Shown: positions 32,518 through 42,312, counted from the stretch's first letter. The stretch: 64,000 bases of DNA from Frateuria hangzhouensis (GCF_026410505.1 NZ_JAPMIU010000002.1:1-64000), one strand, 5' to 3'. Translations and numbers: made by a program. Notes: a model not told the origin generated them from the sequence alone.

Positions 32518-33407
32518 GCGACGCTCTTTGTAACCTCTTCTCCGGTTCCCACCAGGGACGGGGCAGAGGGGCGGGGCGGATTGCCGGAATCCGCGGGAAA
32601 GGCGACTTCCGCGAGCGCGTCCGGGTCAGGCCCTGTGCAAGAGCCGCTGCCCATCACGGCGTTCTCCCCGGGGGGAAGAGGGCGCCCGGCCGGCCGCAGG
32701 TCGTGGTCCACCGCGCCGCGCCCGTCGAACACGAAGCAATCGCCTTCCCAGTAGCTGCCGTCGGTCTGCTCCAGGTACTTGAGGATCCCGCCTTCGAGCT
32801 GCAGCACGTCGCCGAGCCCCAGGTTGGCCAGATGCAACGCGGCCTTCTCGCAGCGGATGCCGCCGGTGCAATAGGACACGATGGTCTTGCCGAGGTAGCG
32901 CTCGCGGTCGGCCAGCACCGCGCCGGGCAATGCGGTGAAGCTCGGCAGGCGGTAGTCGATGGCGCCGGCAAAGCGGCCGGCGTCGGTTTCGTAGTCGTTG
33001 CGCGTATCCAGCAACACCACGTCGCGCCCGGAATCGTCGTGGCCCTGGTCGAGCCAGCGCTTGAGCGTGGCGGCCTCGACCGTCGGCGCGCGGCCCTGGT
33101 GAGGAGCGACCGGCGCGCGCAGGGTGATGATCTCGCGCTTCAGCCGCACGCGCAGGCGACCGAAGGGCACCTGTGCGGACAGCGATTCCTTGAGCGGCAG
33201 ACCGGCAAAGCGCGGGTCCTCGCGCAGCCAGGCGAGGAACGCGTCGATGCCGGCGCGCGCCCCGGCGAGGAACAGGTTGATGCCTTCGGGCGCGAGCAGG
33301 ATGGTGCCCTTGAGCGCGGCCGCCTCGGCGCGCGCGTACAGCGACGCGCGCAGCGCAGGCAGGTCCGCGAGCGGGACGAAACGATAGGCGGCGACGTTGA
33401 CGATCAT
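32514..33407 (-). CDS. TrhO-like rhodanese-domain protein in the biotin operon
   Basis: A 297-residue protein of the YceA/TrhO family, whose E. coli member hydroxylates U34 of tRNA using oxygen. It has the N-terminal ferredoxin-like domain (MIVNVAAYRFVPLADLPALR) and a rhodanese domain with the active-site loop YCTGGIRCEKA. Residues after about 245 form a Pro/Gly/Ser-rich tail beyond the usual domain. It overlaps bioH by 4 bases and lies 38 bases after bioF, so it is transcribed with biotin genes. A sulfur-related link to biotin synthesis is imaginable but unsupported; the family's tRNA role is the better guess. Confidence 0.86.
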   Translation of the reverse strand: MIVNVAAYRFVPLADLPALRASLYARAEAAALKGTILLAPEGINLFLAGARAGIDAFLAWLREDPRFAGLPLKESLSAQVPFGRLRVRLKREIITLRAPVAPHQGRAPTVEAATLKRWLDQGHDDSGRDVVLLDTRNDYETDAGRFAGAIDYRLPSFTALPGAVLADRERYLGKTIVSYCTGGIRCEKAALHLANLGLGDVLQLEGGILKYLEQTDGSYWEGDCFVFDGRGAVDHDLRPAGRPLPPGENAVMGSGSCTGPDPDALAEVAFPADSGNPPRPSAPSLVGTGEEVTKSVA

Positions 33408-33445
33408 GGGAGCGTAAGGCGGTGAGCCGCCCATTATACGGGCCA

Positions 33446-34651
33446 TCAGCCGGGCGGCCGCGGCAGGGCGGCCAGTGCTTCCAGCAGGCGGTCGACGTGC
33501 TCGTCCTCGTGCGCCGCGCTCAGCGTGATGCGCAGGCGCGCCTGGCCGGCCGGCACGGTCGGCGGCCGGATCGCCGCGACCAGCAGGCCGCGCGCCTCCA
33601 GCGCCCGGGCCGCCGCCAGCGCGTCCGCCGCTTCGCCCAGCAGCAACGGCTGGATCGGCGTATCCGAGCGCGCCAGCGGCAGGCCCAGTTGTGCCGCGCC
33701 GCTGCGGAAGCGCGCGGTCAGCGCGGCGAGCTTCTCGCGGCGCCAGCCCTCCGCGCGCGCCAGCCGCACGGCCGCCAGCGCGGCGGCGGCCAGCGCCGGT
33801 GGCATCGCGGTGGTGTAGACGTAGGTGCGGGCGAACTGCGTCAGCCCCTCGATCAACGCGGCGGAGCCGGCGACAAACGCGCCGTGGACGCCCAGCGCCT
33901 TGCCCAGCGTGGCCATCAGCAGCGGCACCTCGCGCGCGTCCAGGCCGGCCTCGGACACGCTGCCGGCGCCATCGGCGCCGAGCACGCCCAGGCCGTGGGC
34001 GTCGTCGATCATCAGCGTGGCGCCCTGGCGCCCGCACAACGCGGCGAGTTCGCGCAGCGGGGCGCGGTCGCCGTCCATGCTGAACACGCCATCGGTGGCC
34101 AGCAGCGCAGCGGCCCGGGGTTCGCCGGCGAGCTGGCGCGCGGCCGCCGCGGCGTCGCCGTGCGGGTAGCGGCGCAACGTGGCGCCGGCGAGCCGGGCGC
34201 CGTCGAGCAGGCAGGCGTGGTTAAGCTTGTCCTGCACGCACAGGTCGTCGCGGCCGAGCAGCGCCTGCATTACGCCGAGGTTGGCCATGTAGCCGGTGGA
34301 AAACAGCAGCGCACGCTCGCGGCCGGTCCAGTCGGCCAGCGCCTCTTCCAGTTCGGCGTGTTCGCGGCGGTGACCGCAGACCAGGTGCGCAGCGGTGCTG
34401 CCGACGCCCTCGTCGTCGGCCACGCGCTTGAAGGCGGCGATCAACTGCGGGTGTTGCGCGAGGCCGAGATAGTCATTCGAGCAGAAGGCGAGCAGGCGGC
34501 GCTCGCCGGCTTCCAGCCAGGGACCTTGAGCATGGCCGATGGTACGGGCGCGGCGGAGCCGACCGGAAGCGGCACGTTCGGACGTCTGGATGGCCAAGCG
34601 CTGAAGCAGGTCGGCGCGCTTCGCGCCGCTTTCCCCTGCGGTGGGCGTCAT
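33446..34651 (-). CDS. bioF: 8-amino-7-oxononanoate synthase
   Basis: A 401-residue PLP enzyme that condenses pimeloyl-ACP with L-alanine in biotin synthesis. The family blocks are clear: [47 protein letters not shown], and the PLP Lys in [14 protein letters not shown]. Length is typical. It lies between bioB (98-base gap) and the TrhO-like gene on the same strand. Confidence 0.97.
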   Translation of the reverse strand: MTPTAGESGAKRADLLQRLAIQTSERAASGRLRRARTIGHAQGPWLEAGERRLLAFCSNDYLGLAQHPQLIAAFKRVADDEGVGSTAAHLVCGHRREHAELEEALADWTGRERALLFSTGYMANLGVMQALLGRDDLCVQDKLNHACLLDGARLAGATLRRYPHGDAAAAARQLAGEPRAAALLATDGVFSMDGDRAPLRELAALCGRQGATLMIDDAHGLGVLGADGAGSVSEAGLDAREVPLLMATLGKALGVHGAFVAGSAALIEGLTQFARTYVYTTAMPPALAAAALAAVRLARAEGWRREKLAALTARFRSGAAQLGLPLARSDTPIQPLLLGEAADALAAARALEARGLLVAAIRPPTVPAGQARLRITLSAAHEDEHVDRLLEALAALPRPPG

Positions 34652-34749
34652 CGTGAAAGGGCTCCCGGCTTGTTGCTGCTCATGTCAGCGCGAAGGACCT
34701 CGCCTCCTTGCAGCCCTCTTCCCCGGCAATGCCGGCAAGAGGGCCTGGA

Positions 34750-35751
34750 TCACGCGGATTCGAGGATGTCGGCGTGAACGGTGTTCGCGCGCTCGGCCAC
34801 GTCCAGCGGGTGCAGGTCGAGCCGGGCGAACAGCGCGCGGTCGGCGGCCACGTCAGGGTTGCCGGTGGTCAGCAGTTTCTCGCCGTAGAAAATCGAGTTG
34901 GCGCCGGCGTGGAAACACAGCGCCTGCACCGCTTCGTCCATCTGCTGGCGACCGGCGGACAGGCGCACCATCGAGGCCGGCATCAGGATGCGCGCCACCG
35001 CGATGGTGCGCACGAACTCGAACGGATCGAGCGCCGCGGTGCCGTGCAGCGGCGTGCCCTCGACCTGCACCAGCTGGTTGATCGGTACCGACTGTGGATG
35101 CTCGGGCAGGTTGGCCAGCGCCTGCAGCAGGCCGGCGCGTTGCTCGCGCGATTCGCCCATGCCGACGATGCCGCCGCAGCAGGTCTTCATGCCGGACTCG
35201 CGCACGTGGCCGAGCGTGTCCAGCCGGTCCTGGTACTCGCGGGTGTGGATGACCTGGCCGTAGAACTCCGGCGCGCTGTCGAGGTTGTGGTTGTAGTAAT
35301 CCAGCCCGGCCTGCTTGAGCGTGCCGGCCTGCTCGCCGCTCAGCATGCCCAGCGTGGCGCAGGTTTCCAGGCCCAGCGCCTTCACCGCGCTGACGATCTG
35401 CGCCACCTTGGCCACGTCGCGATCCTTCGGGCTGCGCCAGGCCGCGCCCATGCAGAAACGGCTGGCGCCGGCGTCCTTGGCGGCCTGCGCGCGCTCGAGC
35501 ACCGCTTCCACGCTCATCAGCTTCTGCGCCTTGACGCCGGTCTGGTAGCGCTGTGCCTGCGGGCAATAGGCGCAATCCTCCGGACAGCCGCCGGTCTTGA
35601 TCGAGAGCAGGGTGGACACCTGCACCGCATTCGGATCGTGGTGCGCCCGATGGACCGTGTGTGCGCGATGGAGCAGGTCGTTGAACGGCAGCGCGAACAG
35701 CGCGGCGACTTCCGCGCGCGTCCAGTCGTGGCGGATGGGAGTGGGGCTCAT
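34750..35751 (-). CDS. bioB: Biotin synthase
   Basis: A 333-residue radical-SAM enzyme that inserts sulfur into dethiobiotin. The 4Fe-4S motif CPEDCAYC has Cys56, Cys60 and Cys63; the 2Fe-2S cysteines lie further on (for example in ETCATLGML and [13 protein letters not shown]). I chose ATG 35751, giving [10 protein letters not shown]; an upstream in-frame start would add 18 non-conserved residues. It is the first gene of the bio operon, behind a good promoter at 35779-35807. bioA and bioD are not in the window. Confidence 0.97.
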   Translation of the reverse strand: MSPTPIRHDWTRAEVAALFALPFNDLLHRAHTVHRAHHDPNAVQVSTLLSIKTGGCPEDCAYCPQAQRYQTGVKAQKLMSVEAVLERAQAAKDAGASRFCMGAAWRSPKDRDVAKVAQIVSAVKALGLETCATLGMLSGEQAGTLKQAGLDYYNHNLDSAPEFYGQVIHTREYQDRLDTLGHVRESGMKTCCGGIVGMGESREQRAGLLQALANLPEHPQSVPINQLVQVEGTPLHGTAALDPFEFVRTIAVARILMPASMVRLSAGRQQMDEAVQALCFHAGANSIFYGEKLLTTGNPDVAADRALFARLDLHPLDVAERANTVHADILESA

Positions 35752-35778
35752 GCGGGGCTCCGCGTGGGGACGCGGCAG

Positions 35779-35830
35779 TGTGGGAGCGGTTTCGCGAGCT
35801 GTCAACTTTGATCATTGATTGTCGGTTGAC
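35779..35830 (-). promoter_or_regulatory. bioB promoter with inverted repeat
   Basis: On the minus strand, TTGACA (complement of 35802-35807) is followed after 17 bases by CACACT, a fair sigma-70 promoter. The -35 box forms one arm of GTCAAC-N18-GTTGAC (35801-35830). That dyad could be an operator controlling bio expression or the divergent small gene. The arms do not closely match the known BirA site. Confidence 0.45.
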
Positions 35831-35890
35831 GGACATCCGGCCCGTGCCGCTCCGCTACCATCGGCGAACCCACTCCAGCGGAGCCACCAG

Positions 35891-36097
35891 ATGAGCGCAG
35901 GTCAGGGCAGCAGCGGCAACGTGATTGCCGCGGTATGCAGCTTCTTCATTCCCGGGTTGGGCCAGCTGGTGCAGGGACGCCTGCTCAAGGCGATCGTCAT
36001 GTTCGTGCTGGCGGCCGCACTGTGGATCGTCTGGCTGGGCTGGATCATCCACCTGTGGTCGATCCTCGACGCGGCGCTTTACAAGCCGCAGGGCTGA
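35891..36097 (+). CDS. Small membrane protein
   Basis: A 68-residue protein with an N-terminal Gly/Ser stretch and two hydrophobic segments (about 10-30, including FFIPGLGQLVQGR, and 34-58). The pattern resembles the small TM2-like or DUF5683-like membrane proteins that carry PGLGQ motifs. Function is unknown. ATG 35891 follows GCGGAG; the upstream TTG of the frame lies within the bioB promoter region. The comF gene begins 7 bases downstream, so the two are probably co-transcribed. Confidence 0.65.
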   Translation: MSAGQGSSGNVIAAVCSFFIPGLGQLVQGRLLKAIVMFVLAAALWIVWLGWIIHLWSILDAALYKPQG

Positions 36098-36104
36098 GAC
36101 AGCC

Positions 36105-36833
36105 ATGCGCATGGATGCGCTCTTCCGAACAGTCCAGGGGCTGCACGCCTGGCTGCTGCCGTGGCGCTGCCTGCTGTGCGGCGATGCCGGCGGCGACGGA
36201 CTGGACCTGTGCGCTGCGTGCGCCGCCGAGTTGCCACGCAACACCAGTTGCTGTGCGCGTTGCGCGCTGCCCCTGCCGGGCGCGGTCGCCTTGTGCGGCG
36301 CCTGCCAGCGCAAGCCGCCGCCGTGGCAGGCGGCCTGGGCGCCGTTCCGCTACGGCTGGCCGCTGGACCGGCTGGAGGCGCGCTACAAGTTCGGCCGCGA
36401 CCTGGCCGCCGGACGCACGCTGAGCGAACTGTGGCGACGCGCGGCTCCCGCGGTTGCGTTGCCGGCGTTGATCCTGCCCGTGCCGCTGCACCGCGCGCGC
36501 CTGCGCCAGCGCGGTTACAACCAGGCGCTGGAACTGGCCCGGCCGTTGGGCCGCGCGCTGGAGATCCCGGTACGCCACGACCTGCTGCTGCGCGCGCGGG
36601 CCACCGCGGCACAGACCGAACTGGATGCCGCCGCGCGCCGACGCAACGTGCGCGGCGCCTTCGCCGTGTGCAAGGGAGCGGCGCTGCCCTCGCACGTGGC
36701 CTTGCTGGATGACGTCATGACCACCGGTGCCACGCTGGCCGAATGCGCGCGGATGCTCAAGCGGGAGGGCGTGGCGCGGGTGGACGTGTGGGCGCTGGCG
36801 CGGGCGCCGTCGCCGCGCCACCGCCCTTCGTAG
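36105..36833 (+). CDS. comF: ComF family protein
   Basis: A 242-residue protein of the ComF/GntX group, required for DNA uptake in competent bacteria. The N-terminus has the Cys-rich zinc element (CLLCGDAGG, LCAACAAEL, CARCALPLP, CGACQ). The C-terminal phosphoribosyltransferase-like domain ends in the PRPP motif VALLDDVMTTGATL. Length is normal. Either ATG 36105 or ATG 36111 could be used; I list the first. Confidence 0.9.
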   Translation: MRMDALFRTVQGLHAWLLPWRCLLCGDAGGDGLDLCAACAAELPRNTSCCARCALPLPGAVALCGACQRKPPPWQAAWAPFRYGWPLDRLEARYKFGRDLAAGRTLSELWRRAAPAVALPALILPVPLHRARLRQRGYNQALELARPLGRALEIPVRHDLLLRARATAAQTELDAAARRRNVRGAFAVCKGAALPSHVALLDDVMTTGATLAECARMLKREGVARVDVWALARAPSPRHRPS

Positions 36834-36864
36834 GCTCCTACGAAGAGCGGGCCAGCCAGCGGAC

Positions 36865-36922
36865 GGGTGGGCTTTAGCCCACCATGCCCGCGCCGTCGCG
36901 GTGGGCTGAAGCCCACCCTACG
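36865..36922. repeat. REP-like palindrome, copy 4
   Basis: Arms GGGTGGGCTTTAGCCCACC and GGTGGGCTGAAGCCCACCC flank a short centre. It lies between the convergent comF and ubiA genes. The right end ACCCTACG matches copies 1, 5 and 6. Confidence 0.82.
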
Positions 36923-36929
36923 CAACGCT

Positions 36930-37940
36930 TCACTTCACGGCCAGGCCGAGCACGATGCCGATCCACACCACCAGGCCGACCCAGTTGTTGTGCCGGAACG
37001 CGGCCAGGCAGGCATCGCGGGCGCGGCCACGGATCAGCCACAGCTGGTAGCCGAACAACCCGGCGGCGGCGAGCAGCCCCAGCCAGTAGGGCCACGGCAG
37101 TTGCGCGCGCTGGCCGACAAACAGCATCGCCAGCAGGAACGTGCCGATCAGCATGCCGAGGATCGGCACATCCGCATCGCCGAACAGGATCGCGGTGGAT
37201 TTGGCGCCGACCTTGAGATCGTCGTCGCGGTCGACCATCGCGTACTCGGTGTCGTAGATCACCGACCACAGGATGTTGCCAAGGAACAGCAGCCAGCCCA
37301 ACGGCGGCACGTCGTTGGTCACCGCCGCGAACGCCATCGGGATGGCCCAGCCGAACGCCGCGCCCAGCACCACCTGCGGCAGGTAGGTCCAGCGCTTGGT
37401 AAACGGGTAGATCGCTGCCAGCGCGGCGCCGGCGAAGGACAGCTTGATGGTCAGCGCATTGGTGAACAGCACCAGCACGAACGCGAACGCCAGCAGCGCG
37501 CCGAACACGGCCAGCGCCTCGCGCGGGCTGACCCGGCCGCTGGCGATCGGCCGCCCGGCGGTGCGCGCCACCTGCGGGTCGAGCTTGCGGTCGGCATAGT
37601 CGTTGATCGCGCAGCCGGCCGAGCGCATTGCAAACACGCCCAGGGTGAAGATCACCAGCGCGCCCCACGGCGGAAAGTCGCCGGCGGCCAGCCACAGCGC
37701 CCACCAGGTCGGCCACAGCAGCAGCAACGCGCCGATCGGGCGGTCCATGCGGGTGAGCACGAGGTAATCGGCGGCCTTCTCGCGCCAGTGCGGCGGCAGC
37801 GGGCGCAGCAGCAGGTCGAGCACGCGCGTGGCGCGAGTCGAACTGTCGGCCGGACGGACCGGGCGGGCGGGGGCGGCGGGGCGCGGCCGCGCCGTCGTCG
37901 GCGGCGTACGGCGCTGGCGCTTGCGGGAAGGAGGGGCCAT
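36930..37940 (-). CDS. ubiA: 4-hydroxybenzoate octaprenyltransferase
   Basis: A 336-residue membrane prenyltransferase that joins the polyprenyl tail to 4-hydroxybenzoate in ubiquinone synthesis. The two Mg-prenyl-diphosphate motifs are visible: NDYADRKLD (first Asp-rich) and DTEYAMVDRDDD (second). It has about eight membrane helices. The N-terminus carries an unusually long basic and Pro/Ala-rich extension of about 45 residues before the conserved region (YLVLTRMDRPIGALLLLWPT). ATG 37940 has a GGAGG-like site upstream, but a later start cannot be excluded. Confidence 0.95.
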   Translation of the reverse strand: MAPPSRKRQRRTPPTTARPRPAAPARPVRPADSSTRATRVLDLLLRPLPPHWREKAADYLVLTRMDRPIGALLLLWPTWWALWLAAGDFPPWGALVIFTLGVFAMRSAGCAINDYADRKLDPQVARTAGRPIASGRVSPREALAVFGALLAFAFVLVLFTNALTIKLSFAGAALAAIYPFTKRWTYLPQVVLGAAFGWAIPMAFAAVTNDVPPLGWLLFLGNILWSVIYDTEYAMVDRDDDLKVGAKSTAILFGDADVPILGMLIGTFLLAMLFVGQRAQLPWPYWLGLLAAAGLFGYQLWLIRGRARDACLAAFRHNNWVGLVVWIGIVLGLAVK

Positions 37941-38131
37941 GCCGGGGAGTTTAGCCCGGGGTGGACTGCAGGATTGGCTGGTCAGTCGCTTCGCTTGCCG
38001 TCCTCGAAGCGCAGGCCGCGGAGCCGAAGGGTCGGGTCCGGCGGGCCATGTCGCGCCCCGACCCCCTTCCGCGCCGTCGACCGGTGCGGGCAAGAGGGTC
38101 ATGAGGCCCGGGCAAAAGTCACCAGGAACCG

Positions 38132-38302
38132 TCAGAGCGGCGGCGGCGCCAGCGGATCGTTCTCCTCCAGCGGGCTGCCCAGCGGATCGGGATCGGCATC
38201 CCGCGCCGGGCTGGCCTGGCCGGGGTTGCGGATTTCATCGTCCGGTCGTTGTTTGCCGGGCTGGGCGATGGGCGGCTCCGGATGTTGCGGATTGTTCGGC
38301 AT
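38132..38302 (-). CDS. Small hydrophilic hypothetical protein
   Basis: A 56-residue acidic, Pro-rich and probably disordered protein (MPNNPQHPEPPIAQPGKQRP, ending LEENDPLAPPPL). It has a plausible GGGAG ribosome site 8 bases before its ATG. I recognise no family, and the only support for coding is the start signal and the uninterrupted frame. It lies in the gap between ubiA and the RiPP cluster. Confidence 0.4.
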   Translation of the reverse strand: MPNNPQHPEPPIAQPGKQRPDDEIRNPGQASPARDADPDPLGSPLEENDPLAPPPL

Positions 38303-38889
38303 GAAAGGTCTCCCGTGGGATGGGAGTCCAAGCGTTGCGCAATCGCCGTCAAGCGGGCGAGAGCGCGGGAAGTCCGGGCGGTTGCGTTCCTGCGTAGTCC
38401 GTTCTACCCGCCGTTGTGAGTGGCATGCGCAATGCTGCACGGCGCTCGAGCGCTCCCGCCAGCGACAGCGCCGACTAGGCGCTGCAATTGGAAGGACATG
38501 GCCACAACCGCACTCGTGGCATGTGCCAAGCGATCTCTTGCCGCGTCCGGTTCGGTCGACGATATCGGCCGGCTGGACGTCCGTACATATCGTCGCGCCA
38601 ACAGTCCGGATGCCTCGTCCAGCGCCCGCTCCCTATGGCAAGTGCCGGTCGCGGGAACCCGGGCCGCGTTGGCAGTGCGAATAGGCCCTTCGGGCGACTT
38701 CGCATGCTGCGCTGCGTCGTTGCTGCACGTCACAGTTCGCGGTTTGCACGCTTGAGTCGTCGCCCGATAGTGGTAGAACAAAAGTCACGAAGCCTGCACT
38801 CGGCGGCTTTTTCGTTCAGCGGAATTGGACGATTCCAGTCTTTTGCGTTGGCCCGCATGGCTGCGCATGACTCATTCCACGGATCGGAA
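38303..38889. other. Long intergenic region before the RiPP cluster
   Basis: No gene is recognised. Open frames here (for example 38420-38755 on the plus strand) have no motif, and their composition differs from the surrounding genes. The end of the region holds the probable cluster promoter: TTGAGT (38752-38757) then TAGAAC (38774-38779), spacer 16. An inverted repeat GGAAT-N6-ATTCC (38821-38836) follows and could be a regulator site. Confidence 0.45.
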
Positions 38890-40152
38890 ATGATGACTCG
38901 GCAGTTGCTCTTCAGACGCGAGGTCGTCGAAGCCAGGCAAGACGGATGGATGGGCACCGCCATCCTCGTTGCGCCGCGCATCGGCTGGGTCGTCGCAGGG
39001 ATCGGCTGTCTTGCTGTCGTCGCCATAGGCCTCCTGGCCGTATTTGGCCATTACACGCAGCACGTCACCGCGACAGGGCGGCTGGTTCCCTCGCGGGGGC
39101 TGCTTACGCTCACCTCCGCGGAAGCTGGCGAGCTGACATCACTGCGTGTCCAGCAAGGGCAGTCCGTCCATCAGGGCCAGGTCATCGCGACAGTCTCCGG
39201 CGAGCTCGACAGCGCGGCCATGGGCGGCACCTACGCGTCGGTGAGCAAGCAACTGCGTTCGGAGAAAGACCGGCTGTACTCGAATCTACAGTCGAACAAA
39301 GCGGCGTTCGATCGTCAGCGGCAGCTTCTGGAGAGTCGCATCAGCTCGCTCTCCGGCCAGGCCGAAGAGCTCGACGGGCGCATCGCGCTCCAACGGCAAC
39401 AGGTCGAGATCAACCGGCGACTTCTGGACAAGATGCAATCCCTCAGCAGCAAGGGCTACATCTCAACCTTCCAGATCGTCCAGCAAAAGGGCACGCTGCT
39501 CGACCAGCAATCCCAGCTCAATGCCTTCGGCGTGCAAGCCCTGGCCACCAGGCAGCAGCTCAAGGAGGCCCGTAGCGATCTGGCCCAGCTTCCGCTGGAT
39601 GCCGCGGCGAAAGGCAACGCCATCCGGAGCAAGCTGGCGGATATCGAGCAGACGCTGGCGCAAAACGAAGCTCGGCGCGCTTTCGTCATTCGCGCCCCGC
39701 GCGATGGTGTGATCTCCGCCGTAATGGTCGAAGAGGGCCAACCCGTCAAGAGCGGGCAGCCGATCATGGTCGAGTTGCCGGCGCATTCCGTGTTGCAGGC
39801 TCGCCTTTTCGTGCCGAGCCGCCAGGTCGGCTTCATCCATCACGGCAGCGCCGTGCTCCTTCGTTTCCAGGCCTTTCCCTACCAGGACTTCGGTCAGGCG
39901 CGCGGCACCGTGCGCGGGATCTCGCAGAGCGCCCTGTCGCCGGAGGATGTCCAGCGGCTGACCGGCAAGCGTTCCGAAGAGCCGCAGTACCAGATCGAGG
40001 TTGCGCTGGACAACCAGACGGTCGGTGGAACGGCGGCGGACAAGCTACTGCTTCCGGGGATGACGGTCGATGCAAGCATCCGGTTGCGCAAGCGGCGGCT
40101 CATCGAGTGGTTCTTCGAGCCGCTACGCGACTTCCGGTGGCGTTTCCGATGA
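38890..40152 (+). CDS. HlyD-family periplasmic adaptor of the RiPP exporter
   Basis: A 420-residue membrane-fusion protein. A short cytoplasmic N-terminus is followed by one membrane helix (about 34-55), then a biotinyl-lipoyl-like beta domain (LTLTSAEAGELTSLRVQQGQ), a long alpha-hairpin coiled coil (about 115-270, rich in Gln, Arg and Leu), a second lipoyl half (FVIRAPRDGVISAVMVEEGQ) and a beta-barrel. It would link the ABC exporter to an outer-membrane channel of the TolC type, which is not in the window. The arrangement resembles RaxA/CvaA adaptors. Its stop overlaps the ABC start (ATGA). ATG 38890 and ATG 38893 are adjacent; the first is given. Confidence 0.92.
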   Translation: MMTRQLLFRREVVEARQDGWMGTAILVAPRIGWVVAGIGCLAVVAIGLLAVFGHYTQHVTATGRLVPSRGLLTLTSAEAGELTSLRVQQGQSVHQGQVIATVSGELDSAAMGGTYASVSKQLRSEKDRLYSNLQSNKAAFDRQRQLLESRISSLSGQAEELDGRIALQRQQVEINRRLLDKMQSLSSKGYISTFQIVQQKGTLLDQQSQLNAFGVQALATRQQLKEARSDLAQLPLDAAAKGNAIRSKLADIEQTLAQNEARRAFVIRAPRDGVISAVMVEEGQPVKSGQPIMVELPAHSVLQARLFVPSRQVGFIHHGSAVLLRFQAFPYQDFGQARGTVRGISQSALSPEDVQRLTGKRSEEPQYQIEVALDNQTVGGTAADKLLLPGMTVDASIRLRKRRLIEWFFEPLRDFRWRFR

Positions 40153-42284
40153 GGACGGGCCGGAGCCGGAGCGTGAAGGCCAATTCGATGTGGCCCTTGT
40201 TCAGCGGCCGCCGACGGCCCGAACTCGTGCTTCAGTCCGAAGCTGCCGAATGCGGCCTGGCCTGCCTGGCGATGATTGCCGGCTACCACGGACACGAGCT
40301 GGATCTCAACGCGCTGCGCCGCCGCTTCGGTTCCTCGCTCAAGGGCGCGAGCCTCGCGCAACTGATCGCCACGGCCAGGAATCTCGGGTTCGACACCCGA
40401 GCGCTGCGTGCAGAAATGGAGTACCTGTCCCGGCTCGACATGCCGTGCATCCTGCACTGGGACTTGAACCACTTTGTGGTGCTCGAGCGCGTCGATGGCA
40501 ACGGGGTGCACATACTCGATCCCGCCCACGGGGCGCGGATGATCTCACTTGCCGAAGCCGGCCGGCATTTCACCGGCGTCGTGCTGGAGCTGAGCCGATC
40601 GGCCAGTTTCGAGCCGATCAGGGACGTCGAACAGGTCCGTCTTCGGACGTTGACCGGCCGGGTACGAGGCCTCGGCAAGGTGTTTTCCCAGGTGCTGTGT
40701 TTTGCCCTGGCGATCGAGACCTTGGGGCTGCTGCTGCCGTTCCAGCTGCAGTGGGTCGTCGACAAGGTGCTCGTATCCGCGGACGGCAACCTCCTTTTGA
40801 TCATCGGGCTGGCGTTTGCGGTGATCGTCCTCGCGCAGGCCGGATTGATGTTCGTGCGTGGCTGGGTCATCAGTTGGGCGGGCGCGACGCTGTCCGCGAA
40901 ATGGACGACCAACCTGTTCAGCCACTCGATGCGCCTACCGCTCGAGTTTTTCGAAAAGCGCCATATCGGCGACGTCGTTTCCCGATTCTCCTCCCTCAAT
41001 CAGATCCAGCAGACCCTGACCGGAAGCTTCGTCGAGACACTGCTCGATGGAATCGTGGGCCTGCTGGCCCTCGTGGCGCTCATGATGTACAGCGCATCGC
41101 TGACCTGCATCGTGCTTGCCGGCGCCGGCCTGTACGGCGTATTGCGGATGTTGATGTACAGGCGGCTATGGCGCGCCAACGAGGAGCAGTTGGTCTACGG
41201 CGCGCGCCAGCAGAGCGAGCTGATGGAGTCGATAAGGGGCGTGCAGGCGATCAAGCTGGCCAATCGCCAGGCCAGTCGCGTCGTGCGTTTGACCAACCTG
41301 ACCCAGGAATCGGTGCTCCGGTCCATGCAAAGCCAGCGCATCGGGCTGGCCTTCACCGCTATCAACCAGGGTGTCTTCGGTATCCAGCGAGTGGCGCTCA
41401 TCACGATCGGAGCGCGCATGGTCATCGGCGGCGAACTGACCGCCGGGATGTTGATCGCCTTCCTCGCCTTCGCCGACCAGTTGACTCAGAAGGTCGGCAG
41501 CGTGATCGACAAAAGCATCGATCTGGGAATGCTCCGGCTGCACAAGCAGCGCATCGCCGACATCGCTCTTGCGCTGCCGGAACGCGAGGGCGAGGGAAGC
41601 GTCCATGCCTGGGAAGCCGAACCTGGCGTAGTCGTCCGCAACCTGAGTTTCCGCTATTCGGACAATGACCCATGGGTGTTCCGCAACCTCGACTTCAGCG
41701 TCAGGCCGGGGGAATCCGTTGCCATAACGGGGCCTTCCGGGTGCGGAAAATCGACACTGGCGAAAATCATTCTCGGCCTGCTCAAGCCCACGCAGGGCAG
41801 CGTGGAGATCGGTGGCATCGACATCGAGCGGCTCGGAATGGAGCGCTACAGGGAGTTGATCGCTGCCGTCATGCAGGATGACCAGCTATTCGGCGGGTCG
41901 ATTGCCGAAAACATCGCGTTTGGCGATACGGGCGCGTCGATGGAGCGCATCATCGAGGCGGCCATGATCGCGTCCATCCACGACGAAATCATGGCGATGC
42001 CCATGGGATACGAATCCCTCGTAGGCGATATGGGATCGTCGCTGTCCGGCGGGCAAAAACAGCGCGTGATCTTTGCTCGAGCGGTATACCGCCAACCCAG
42101 GATCCTGCTTCTGGACGAGGCGACGAGCCACCTGGACGTCGCGCGCGAAGGATGCATCAACGATGCGGTCAGCCGGATAAAGGCGACCCGAATCATTATC
42201 GCCCATCGAAAGGAAACGATTAACAGTGCCGATCGCGTGATCGACATGGGAGATCTGTCCCTGGTCGCGTCGCAGGTCGCATAG
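40149..42284 (+). CDS. C39 peptidase-containing ABC exporter
   Basis: A 711-residue bacteriocin-type exporter that both cleaves a double-glycine leader and exports the peptide. Residues 20-150 are a C39 peptidase: oxyanion Gln29, nucleophile Cys35 in SEAAECGLACLAMI, His108 in LNHFVVLE and Asp124 in ILDPAHG. The transmembrane domain spans about 170-440. The ATPase has Walker A GPSGCGKST (528-536), signature LSGGQKQ (632-638) and Walker B ILLLDEATS (652-660). All catalytic residues appear intact. The first base of the start overlaps the adaptor gene stop. The similar RaxB of Xanthomonas exports RaxX; here the probable substrate is the peptide encoded 113 bases downstream. Confidence 0.94.
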   Translation: MRTGRSRSVKANSMWPLFSGRRRPELVLQSEAAECGLACLAMIAGYHGHELDLNALRRRFGSSLKGASLAQLIATARNLGFDTRALRAEMEYLSRLDMPCILHWDLNHFVVLERVDGNGVHILDPAHGARMISLAEAGRHFTGVVLELSRSASFEPIRDVEQVRLRTLTGRVRGLGKVFSQVLCFALAIETLGLLLPFQLQWVVDKVLVSADGNLLLIIGLAFAVIVLAQAGLMFVRGWVISWAGATLSAKWTTNLFSHSMRLPLEFFEKRHIGDVVSRFSSLNQIQQTLTGSFVETLLDGIVGLLALVALMMYSASLTCIVLAGAGLYGVLRMLMYRRLWRANEEQLVYGARQQSELMESIRGVQAIKLANRQASRVVRLTNLTQESVLRSMQSQRIGLAFTAINQGVFGIQRVALITIGARMVIGGELTAGMLIAFLAFADQLTQKVGSVIDKSIDLGMLRLHKQRIADIALALPEREGEGSVHAWEAEPGVVVRNLSFRYSDNDPWVFRNLDFSVRPGESVAITGPSGCGKSTLAKIILGLLKPTQGSVEIGGIDIERLGMERYRELIAAVMQDDQLFGGSIAENIAFGDTGASMERIIEAAMIASIHDEIMAMPMGYESLVGDMGSSLSGGQKQRVIFARAVYRQPRILLLDEATSHLDVAREGCINDAVSRIKATRIIIAHRKETINSADRVIDMGDLSLVASQVA

Positions 42285-42312
42285 TTTTGGGTGCACGGAG
42301 GCGCCTCACCGC

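Noticed and set aside
38488-38889. N-terminal extension of the HlyD-like protein (in-frame start at 38488)
   Set aside because: The added 134 residues are basic, Ser/Arg-rich and unlike an adaptor N-terminus; the ATG at 38890 directly precedes the normal short cytoplasmic tail and membrane helix.
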